Of a stretch of 64,000 bases of DNA, positions 55,836 to 64,000 are shown one piece after another; within the stretch, counting starts at the first letter, position 1; each line of letters starts with the position of its first letter. The position numbers and the translations under genes are program-made. The notes below the pieces were generated by a model. The model made no database searches. It had not been told where the DNA came from and was given only the letters and a program-made list of their open reading frames with translations. Source of the stretch: Anastrepha obliqua (lineage: Eukaryota > Arthropoda > Insecta > Diptera > Tephritidae); assembly GCF_027943255.1 (NCBI RefSeq), contig NC_072897.1, positions 45,234,044 to 45,298,043 on the forward strand, in the 5' to 3' direction.

Positions 55836-56614
55836 GATCTTTTCTAAATCACTCATTTATTCGATTCGCAGTTTTATATGTACATATTCTGCGTTAGTTG
55901 AAAGTTTGTATGCGTAATTATATGCATATGCATCTGTGTATGCGCGTTTGGCTTTCTGGACGGATATTAGAATGATATTTTCTCATCAATATAATTTGGA
56001 TTTGATGAAATAGATTATAGACATATGTACATATTTTCTGTTTTGATTGATTTATATAAAAATCAGGTCATATCCAGTATGAACTATTTTATACCGAAAA
56101 GAAATTTCCATTTATAAAATACAAAAAACAGTATTTTAAAGAAATTTTAATTAAAATAAACTCAAAAATTTTACCAAACTTTCCTGGTTTGAATTGTAAA
56201 AAAAAAAATGTGCAAGAAAAAAAATATGACTTCAGGACTTGAACCTGAATTAAATACGTGCAAAAACACAAAACGAATAACTCCGTCGACTTTAGCTTCT
56301 GCACCACAAACTAACTACCGCGCGGCCTTCTTAATCGCAAATTTATTCGCTTCGATTTCCTTAGCAGTGTGCCGAAAAATCTTATGAACGTCCTCAGTAG
56401 TATGGTAAACGCAGAAAATATCTGAATTCTTGGCCTAGCGTGGTAAGTAAATATAGAAACCCTCCACTCGCGTCACTCGCGTGGTAAATATCTGCAATTC
56501 CGACCTCTTCAGGAAAGTTGAATTTGAAATGACCTTATTATGAATCTATAAATTAGAACTCGAAAAAAGCTCTTTTAACATTTGCTCCTTCTCATTGCAT
56601 TAACATTCTCTGAT
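55836..56614 (+). repeat. Diverged arm-like repeat ending in the module B terminus
   Basis: 55910-56310 is a diverged direct copy of 55455-55830: GGATATTAGAAT..TATTTTCTCATCAATAT, then AAATAAAATTT-type sequence, then a second tRNA-like hairpin (complement CAGGTTCAAGTCCTG at 56233-56247). 56500-56614 then matches the end of module B, finishing CATTAACATTCTCTG. The order is arm unit then B end, as in the left copy. Confidence 0.65.
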
Positions 56615-57110
56615 TAAACGATGGTCTGCTGACTTTACATGTGGTCGTAGAAACGCCGATGAAGCACAATGCAGTGGACGTCCAAATTAGGTGATGACAC
56701 CAGAAAACAAAACAAAATCCACAAAATCGATTTGAATGATTGAAACGAGAAAATACGTGAGATAGCTGACATCGTAAAGATATCAAAAAAACGTGTTGAG
56801 CATTTGAAAAAAAACTCCAAATTGCTCCTACAAATACCGAATTCGCCAGATTTGGCTCCCAGCGACTACTGGCTGTTCATAGACCTAAAACATGCTCGCC
56901 GGTAAGAAATTTCGCTCGAATGAGAAGGTTATCGCTGAAACTGAGGCCTGAGGTGAGAAATCGTTCTAAAAAAGTGGTATTGAAATGATAGAGTGCCGCT
57001 GGAATGATTGCGTTGTTCTTGATAGAAATTATGTTGATGAATAAAGCTAATTTTGAACAAAAAAACGTGTTTTCTTTGTTAGGCCCGGAACTTATTAGTC
57101 CACGTCTTAT
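56615..57110 (+). pseudogene. Irritans-type mariner relic
   Basis: Sense codons show CGRRNADEAQCSGRPN and VMTPEN (N-terminal HTH linker), then SPDLAPSDYWLFIDLKHARR... region (near 56848-56900; third catalytic D) and NEKVIAETEA, MIECRWNDCVVLDRNYVDE (C-terminus). The middle third, with the first two catalytic residues, is deleted and many stops occur. TTAGGCCCGGAACTTATT (about 57080) is a TIR-like end. Confidence 0.75.
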
Positions 57111-57945
57111 AACAGAATAGTGATATATTACTCTTTTACAATATTGGTATCCAAGAACTGTAATTATTAGTATAATAACGAATGATGAAAACTCAAATGT
57201 AACAAAATTTTAAAGATCATAACCATCCATTAGTCCAGCAGTGTTTGCCTTTGACAAATATCGTGAAATTGTTTGATTGATTCGAAATGTGTAAGCTTTA
57301 AACACCATTTTTCAGTTTCAATACAAACTTACAAGTGGATATAAATACTTTTTGTTTTAAGAGTGGAGTAAGTAAAGCATAGAGTCACAATCTCGAACAA
57401 AAATTATTATTACCACTCAACTATATTATCCGTCTTCTTTTTACATAATGTAAAGAGTATTAAAATAAGCATCGTGTCGAGTTATAAAGGACCAATTATG
57501 GCTTTGCTCGTAAACACAAAGAGTAAACGCTCAATATAAACGTTGGGCACAAGTGAATCAATTTTGATAAAAAATGTTTCCTTAGTGAACTAGACTCTGC
57601 TGAATCCTTGATATTCGGGATTGTTTTTTGGTTTTTCATAGATTTTATATTTTCGATGGAATTAAGTCTAAACTGAGGTTGAAAAATGTTTTTGTCTTAA
57701 GCATTTCAACAATCCAAATCTGTCTATATTTGTGCCCGCGACAAAGACACTGTACGACGCAGCCAAGCAAGTTTTGCACCGGGCGCACAGAAAAATGTAT
57801 ATGTAAAAATATAAGTATACACTCCTGCAAAAAGAACAATTTGGTTTCAAAGTAAATTTCTAACTTCACGGCCGCATTACTTATTTCGAACAGTTTTTGT
57901 TAATTGGATAATCCCATATGTGAAGATATATCTTGAAATTTTTCG
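57111..57945. other. AT-rich spacer, nothing recognised
   Basis: About 830 bp with only short, non-convincing frames. No repeat shared with the rest of the window was seen. Confidence 0.4.
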
Positions 57946-58797
57946 TTTGAAATTGAAATTTGAAAGGTCGAACCAAGAAGCACCGAGAGATTTGGTAACT
58001 CCTAAAACACTCCGTTTAAAAATCCCATTGTTTTTAGAGCTCTGGAAAGTGAAAGTGTAGATAGTCAAGGAGGAAAGGATAGAAGTAACAGAAGGAAGAA
58101 GAATAGAATAGAGGAATGGAGATAGTTACACCTGTGAGAATTTTCCAGATTATTTGATAAATCTGAAAATATCCTCAGAGAACACATCCTTTGAGAGACC
58201 GAATTTTACTGGTTCTCATGACATCGGAACCTAAAGTTCGTAGCCTTGCTCTAGCAAATGCGGGACACTCCCAGACAATGCCATCCACCTCCTCTAAGCA
58301 AGACAGCAAATCGGGTCCTCAATGATTCCAATGGTGGCCATATGTTGACCCCATGGAATGTGTCCTGTAATAATACCGTCTATCAACCAAACGTCTTTTC
58401 TTCCAAGTTTTAGAACACAGTTTTCTGTCCGTACTTGTTGCAAAATACTTTGCACTTCTGCAGCGTGCCAGACCGGATCATCGCTCTTTATGTAAATTGC
58501 ATACATAATCGCTGATCCAATTAACGGTTTCTGTAGAACTGATTCCGATTATTGGCTCCGGTCCCTGTGGGAGAACCGCTGATCTATAGTTGGCCAATTC
58601 ATCGGCAATTTCATTCCCTTGAACCCCGCAGTGTCCTGGAACCTATACAAGTACGAGCTTATTCTATTTAACAGAATTAAGCTTCTTCTGACATTTTTGA
58701 ACAGTCTTTGAGGTTTGCTTAGCATTTTTTAGTGCAGCCTGCCTATCATTAAAAGCTCCAATCTGTTTCCCGCTCCATCTCCTCTCATTTATATATA
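57946..58797 (-). pseudogene. LINE-A copy 3: 3' UTR, C-terminus and RNase H part
   Basis: It matches copy 1 (12221-13090) on the same strand: the GAAATTGAAATTTG end, GA-rich 3' UTR, IITGHIPWGQHMATIGIIED-type codons (58506-58294), and RNase H H-box and aspartate-box regions in decayed form. It stops at CGCTCCATCTCCTCT (58787), where a Jockey LINE is inserted; LINE-A resumes at 62008. Flank on the 3' side is not R1-like, unlike copies 1 and 2. Confidence 0.82.
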
Positions 58798-58799
58798 AT

Positions 58800-59381
58800 A
58801 TAATATTTTGCTACTTAGAATGGTAAATTCAGGCAATTCGGATTCAGGCAAAAACATTACACCATCCAACAAGTTCACAGAGTTACAAACAAAATTTTTG
58901 AAGGCAATGATAAAAAACGAACGTGTGAAGCAGTATATCTCGACGTAGCCAAAGCTTTTGACACAGTATGGCACGCAGGACTTCTACAAAAACTCTTAAC
59001 TTATTTATCAACAGACTACTACAAATTAATGAAAAGTTATATAACTAGAAGACAATTTTATGTAAAATTCGAAGATAAGTATTCTGATATACTAACAATG
59101 GAAGCAGGTGTACCGCAAGGTAGTGTCCTTGGGACGCTTCTTTACCTTCTTAATACAGCCGATATCCCTACACCGGCAACTAACTAGCAACATTTGCAGA
59201 CGACACTGTCTTGCCAGCATCAGACAAAGATCCAAGAACGGCTGCTTATAAACTTCAGGAATTACTTGACAACACCAATTGAAATTGAATTGAAATACAA
59301 TCCAATATTCATAAAAAATAAACAAATCCACCACGACACAAGGGCAAAATACTTGGGTATGAATATTGACAATAAACTTAA
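58800..59381 (+). pseudogene. Jockey-group LINE RT, left part
   Basis: Sense codons: FGFRQKHYTIQQVHRVTN (58835), AVYLDVAKAFDTVWHAGLL (58930-58985), MEAGVPQGSVLGTLLYLLNT (59100-59155), a FADDT box shifted in frame (about 59200), and YLGMNIDNKL (59350-59378). 5'-truncated. It is cut at a TTAA (59378-59381) by a TTAA-target element and continues at 61379. Confidence 0.82.
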
Positions 59382-61378
59382 GGGGACCGTCTAGTTTAGC
59401 ACTTTCAAAAATCAATTTTTTTGTTTTTTACATTTTTCGAAAGTATATGTATGTAGAAATATTGTGTTTAAATTTCAGAGAGTTCGGAGCAGTGTAAATA
59501 GGAGGTTGAATTAGTTTTAAAGATTTTTTTCGAAGATTTGGGGCTTTATTGTGAAAAAACGGTACAAAATATTTTATTCGAAGTATTGGCCATCGCTAGC
59601 TACGACTTTCGCCCATCTTTCGGGCAATTTCCGGATGCCGTTTCTCCAAAATTCTGGCCGCTGCTTGGCTATCCATGACTCAACCCATATTTTGGTAGCC
59701 TCGTACGAGGAGAACCGCTGGTCCGCCAAATCGAGACTCATATGCCGGAACAAATGATAATCGGAGGGAGCTATGTCTGGACTATACGGCGGGTGGGGTA
59801 ACACTTCCCAGCCAAGCGTTCCAAGGTATTTTTTGACAGGTTGAGCAACATGCGGCCGAGCGTTGTCATGTTGCAAAATAACCTTGTCGTGCCTTTTTAC
59901 CGTTTCCGGCCGTTTTTCTTTCAATGCCCGGCTTAAACGCATCAATTGCAGTCGGTAACGATCCCCCGTGATTGTTTCGCCCGGTTGGAGCAGCTCAAAA
60001 TATACGATGCCGACCTGATCCCACCAAATTCAGAGCATGATTTTCTTGCCGTGAATATTCTGCTTGGCCGTCGACGTTGATGCGTGGCCGGGCAAACCCC
60101 ATGATTTTTTGCGTTTTGGGTTATCGTAGTGGATCCATTTTTCGTCGCCAGTCACCACCCGATGCAAAAAACCCTTCCGATTTTGTCGCTCGATCAGCAA
60201 TTCGCACGTAAAAAATCGCCGTTCGACGTCGCGCAGCTTCAACTCGTACGGGACCCAATGTCCTTGCTTTTGGATCATTCCCATCGCTTTTAGACGCTTG
60301 CAAACGGTTGATTTATCAACGCCCAATGATTCAGTAAGCTCTTCTTGGGTTCGGCACGAGTCCTCGTTTACCAATTCCCCCAATTCCGCGTCCTCGAACT
60401 TTTTGGGCTGGCCAAGACGCTCCTTGTCTTCGGTGTGAAAATCACCACTTTTGAATCGTCGAAACCAGTACTCACATGTTGAAATCGACGGAGTATGGTC
60501 TGGGTAGGCCTCCTGCAGCAATTCACGGGCTTGGGCTGTATTTTTTTTCAAATTGAAGCAGAAAAGCAAAGCTTCCCGCAAATTGCGTTTCGACGGCACG
60601 AAAGTTGACATTCTCGGAGCACGAAAACACTGCGTTGTTTATACTTCAGCGAAATGACAGATACTGATAAACAAAGCCTAGGGATGAGGCTTTGTCATAA
60701 ATATATGTATATTCAGTATTGCCAACGCGATAAAGTGAAAATAGCGCCATCTGTGTGTCACCTTTAAAACTAATTCAACCTCCCAATATATTTTTTTCTT
60801 ACCTGAACATCACTACCTAGAAGCGCTTTTTATATTAAAAAAACTTTAAAGGCGTTTTTCTCAAAAAAACGTTTTAAAAACGGTACCAAGGAGTTTACAA
60901 AAACTATTAAACCGATTTTTTTGAAATTTAAACCACATAAGTTACACATACTAAACGAGGTAGCCCACCTATAAAATATTAAAATTTTGCATTGTTACTA
61001 TTTGTTTATTTAAAAAAACAGCGAAAAAAAGGTGCATTTTTTTCAATTTTTGTCCGCCATTTTGATATTTTTCGATAAATATTGATTTTTATAGGCGGAT
61101 TAACTAGTATTTGTTATACTGAATCTAACCCATTTTGATTTTTTTGTTTCAGACTAGCCGTTCCCGAGATCTGCTTGGTACCGTTTTGCACTTCGATTTT
61201 AAGGCGCTTACGCGCGGCCACCATTTTGTACATTAAAATGCAACAAAACGAATAAAAAAAAATTTTTTACACAATTTAAGACTTTATTTATTATATCTAA
61301 CAATATAAGATTTTCATTACTTACTCAAAAATAATTCCCAAAAATAGCTTTTTTTAGCGCATGATCTGGACGGTCCCC
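59382..61378. mobile_element. TTAA-target MITE (about 0.7 kb) carrying a mariner
   Basis: Ends are GGGGACCGTCTAG and CTGGACGGTCCCC, with TTAA on both sides (59378-59381; 61379-61382). Removing it restores the Jockey frame NKLNWK exactly. Outside the nested mariner (59501-60783) the element is about 0.7 kb, AT-rich, and non-coding. A TTAA target is used by piggyBac and Sola3 superfamilies; the TIR does not tell me which. Confidence 0.85.
59501..60783 (-). pseudogene. Full-length mauritiana-type mariner (1283 bp), one nonsense codon
   Basis: TIR GGAGGTTGAATTAGTTTTAA at 59501 and its inverse at 60764-60783; TA flank on the left, CA on the right. The minus-strand transposase ATG is at 60611: MSTFVPSKRNLREALLFCFN, CEYWFRRFKSGDF (HTH), HRVVTGDEKWIHYDNPKRKK (first D), a TGA just after GKKIML (about 60028) where other members have Cys, then ILQHDNARPHVAQ (second D, about 59870) and YSPDIAPSDYHLF (third D, about 59775). 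The DD34D triad is intact. The rest of the 340-residue protein is open. Confidence 0.92.
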
Positions 61379-62007
61379 TTAACTGGAAGTTACACATTAT
61401 ACAAAAACGACCCGAAATCAAGACTAGGTTTAAACAACTTAATTGTCTTTCGGAAAAAAATTCAACACTCTCACTAGAAAATAAGATATTAATATACAAA
61501 GTAATTATAACACCAATATGGAAATATGACTCAGAGCTTTGGGGAACTGAGGGGAACAAATATAAAAATTATACAACAAACGCAAAAAAAATACTTCGTA
61601 TAATATCAAAAGCAGAATGGTATATACATACTAAAAGATAATATCCATCGAGAACTTAAAGTAATAACAGTCAATGCAGAAATACGCTTAAGACACACGA
61701 ATCGACTACTAGAACATTCTAACAGGGAAATTCGGCAACTTCCATTAAAAGAGGAAGCCGAGGCGAGGAGACTTAAGCGCAATGGACCAGCTGACCTGCA
61801 AATTTTGAATGGTGTCACAATTTTATGAATAAGAATGAATAAATATATAATTAAATAACGAGTTAATTTTTTAAACCAATGTATGTATATAGGGATATTG
61901 GCTTTTAAATATTGTTGAAACCCAAAAAGAAAGAAAATTTGTAAATATTTTAAGTTGAAATAGAAACAATAATAAAGGGTTATTAAAAAACAAACAAAAA
62001 AAGAATG
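61379..62007 (+). pseudogene. Jockey-group LINE, right part and 3' end
   Basis: The frame continues LNWKLHIIQKRPEIKTRFKQ, then LENKILIYKVIITPIWKYDS and LWGT (the IYKxxxxPIWxYGxELWG box of Jockey-type ORF2), and decays after AKKILRIISKAEW. A short 3' UTR with AATAAAGGG ends at about 62005 in an A-rich tract (AAAAAACAAACAAAAAAAG). Confidence 0.82.
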
Positions 62008-64000
62008 GGAAAACAGTCGCCATTCGCCCCATAGCGTAATGATACTTATTACTGTCGTTTCAGTACCATTCGGTTCCAGAACCTATTTCATTCTTGGACC
62101 CATCAGTAAAGAAAATATTCATCAAACTTCTTTGAATACACTCTGGATTATTCCATTACTTACGCAATGGATATTTAACATAAAAATAGGTGCCAAAAAC
62201 AGTGGATACTGCTCAGATAGCATCTTAAACTGTGGGTGTAAATTCGTCCTTAGGCCAGAGGGCATATTTATGGAGCCTACACATTGCTTTTATTGCTTCC
62301 TGTTTATCTTAAGGAGCAAATCAAGCATAGCAAAGTCTAGCTGTTTCCTTCTTCCCTTGCTTTTTTTATAGGAATTTCTATAAGATTCAAGATGGGCTTG
62401 CCTCACCTTTTTCTTGTATTCTCTTTGTGTAAGTCGATGATTGATCCAGTTCACTTCTGTTTCGGTTTTCAAGGCTTTATTACGAAGTTTTCTGGACCGT
62501 ATTGGAAGCTTCGAGTACTCAGCTTCCAGCATTCCCCTGTCTGCTTTGCCTGAGTGGGCACCGTTTCTCAAAGCAACTGATTAAAGTACCTTCTAATTTT
62601 TCAGTAGCATCTGCAATCATTTCTTTATTTTTTTCCGGTTTAGTATCCCCTCTGTTACAAGCTCACCATACTTGTCCCAGTCCATATTTCAAGGATTCCT
62701 ACCAGAAGGTATTGACATAGCATCAATTCCTAGTCGAAATTCGATAAGACCATGATCTGAAAGAGAGTCTTCTTCCAAAATTCGCCATAGGTTGACTTAA
62801 TATCCTACTAACCTATTGGTAAGTGGTAAATCAATCACCTCTTGCCTCTTTTTGGCCACAAAAGATGTTTTGTTACCAATGTTTTGAATAATCAAATCAG
62901 TTGTCAGAATAATTCCAGTACTTGGCTTTTGCAACAACAATATCTCTAGAGCACAGCTCTTTTAATCGTGTGTTACATCAACCTTGGCATGGAAATACAT
63001 GCTCCGCAATGAAGTATTTGGCCCCATGACATAGCACCTTGACCACAGATACGCTTGTAACATACTCATGGTTCTTGTATAAGTATTATGTGTGGGTTTG
63101 TTTGCAGTTTTGCATGCCTATGGCACAGGAGAGCCGTAGACGCTTGGTTATACTGCAGGTTTATTTGCGTGAATATAACCTCAGTTATCCGTCGGAGTAT
63201 ATTTACGCTTTATCCTCTGCCTTATCCTGGACATCAAAATGAATTCGCCCCAGATGTAATTGAGGACGACACCCGTCCTTCGACTTCAGGACCTTGAGTG
63301 GGCCAATATCCATACCGAGCACTGGGTGGGAACCTACTTCCAAAGTGATAGCAAATTTATGCTTACTGTACTAGTATACTCTCCAAAGAGTCGTGTCAAT
63401 ATCCTTGTTCTGAGCACGGATTCGCGTGAGGAGCTCTGGTGGACTAGAGGTAAGTCCTGAAATCGAGACACTCGCTCGTACCTGCCTCTCCTTTCTTCTC
63501 TCAACGAGAATAAACTTGCTGTCTTCACAGGCTGGAAGTCTGGCTATTACTTATTGCCCTTTGGATAAAGGACCGTCTTGTTTGTCGATATGTATCTCTA
63601 CCACCATTGCCTTCGCTGGCACTCTCGCGAATGTTGCGGCAGACGTTGACGGACGAGTTTCATTCGACATTTGAGGTCCCTTAGCATTTTCCTTTTCAGG
63701 TAAAGGTTTACCTGCCTCCGATTAAGTCAAGGGTGCAGGCATTTTCGACTTTAATCTCGCGACTTTTCTCTTCTTCGCCTTTGTCCTTTTCCCGGTCGTT
63801 GGCACAGACCCCGTTTCGGTTCCGGAAGATTGCATCATTACCGAGGAATCATTGTCGGAGACTTACTTGGCACCAGAGATCTGTTTAAGTCTATTGAAAA
63901 ATTTTCCGACATATCCACATCCTCCACAGCTTGTTCAGTTGCTTTGTAGCGTTTCGACATCGGTATATCGCTATCACTCATTCGGTTCTGCCCAATGGGC
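62008..64000 (-). pseudogene. LINE-A copy 3 continued: RNase H, linker, endonuclease (runs off window)
   Basis: On the minus strand from the window end: decayed sequence at 63000-64000 (ORF1/ORF2 start region, no clear frame; MSRIRQRIKRKYTPTDN-like codons), an endonuclease part at about 62960-62600 (KKRQEVIDLPLTNR), a linker frame 62571-62290 (INHRLTQREYKKKVRQAHLE), then RNase H at about 62330-62008 matching 13140-13500. RT is missing between linker and RNase H. The deletion end points differ from those in copy 1. Confidence 0.7.

Noticed and set aside
57628..57869. Small overlapping frames in the spacer
   Set aside because: They are on both strands, low complexity, with no domain and no second copy.

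Overview
This window reads as transposon-rich, non-genic DNA from a higher dipteran insect. A tephritid fruit fly or a close relative fits best, but that is an inference from the repeat mix (R1-, RTE-, Jockey- and I/LOA-group LINEs, BEL/Pao and gypsy LTR elements, mauritiana- and irritans-type mariners, a TC...CTAG Helitron) and from the ACATATGTACAT-rich composition. I find no convincing host gene, rRNA gene, functional tRNA gene or CRISPR array. Almost every long reading frame belongs to a mobile element, and nearly all are broken.

Layout. (a) 1-2395: one arm of a long inverted repeat, followed by a 0.55 kb module B built of two ~180 bp tandem units. (b) 2420-8273: an R1-group LINE with a solo-LTR-like insertion in ORF1. 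(c) 8274-~12195: a gypsy-type LTR element that has lost its integrase and 3' LTR. (d) 12196-18063: an R1 remnant hosting an antisense I/LOA-type LINE (called LINE-A here), itself hosting an RTE/BovB-type LINE. (e) 18263-18584: a full tRNA-derived SINE. (f) 18746-25377: a nearly intact, very young BEL/Pao element with 5 bp TSDs; its 5' LTR carries a 362 bp hAT MITE. (g) 25553-33060: LINE fragments, SINE pieces, a Tc1 relic and two mariner remnants. (h) 33290-38640: an R1-group LINE split by a CR1/Jockey-type LINE. (i) 38890-39915: LINE ORF1 relic, second hAT MITE copy, SINE head. (j) 39916-44650: antisense LOA-type LINE split by a mariner deletion derivative. (k) 44690-50946: further LINE, mariner, SINE and LTR-element debris. 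(l) 50947-55835: second B module and second inverted-repeat arm, the arm split by a 2356 bp Helitron. (m) 55836-57110: diverged arm-like repeats and an irritans-type mariner relic. (n) 57946-64000: a four-level nest, LINE-A <- Jockey LINE <- TTAA-target MITE <- mariner.

The elements interact mainly through nesting and shared machinery. The SINE and the RTE LINE end in the same 3' tail, so the RTE is the likely source of SINE retrotransposition. The hAT and TTAA MITEs and the deleted mariners are non-autonomous. The most unusual structures are the long inverted repeat with its directly repeated B modules, a MITE that keeps a BED-type zinc-finger reading frame, and two LINE-A copies sitting at exactly the same base of R1-type LINE sequence. 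Boundaries given as approximate were judged by eye from internal comparisons within this window.
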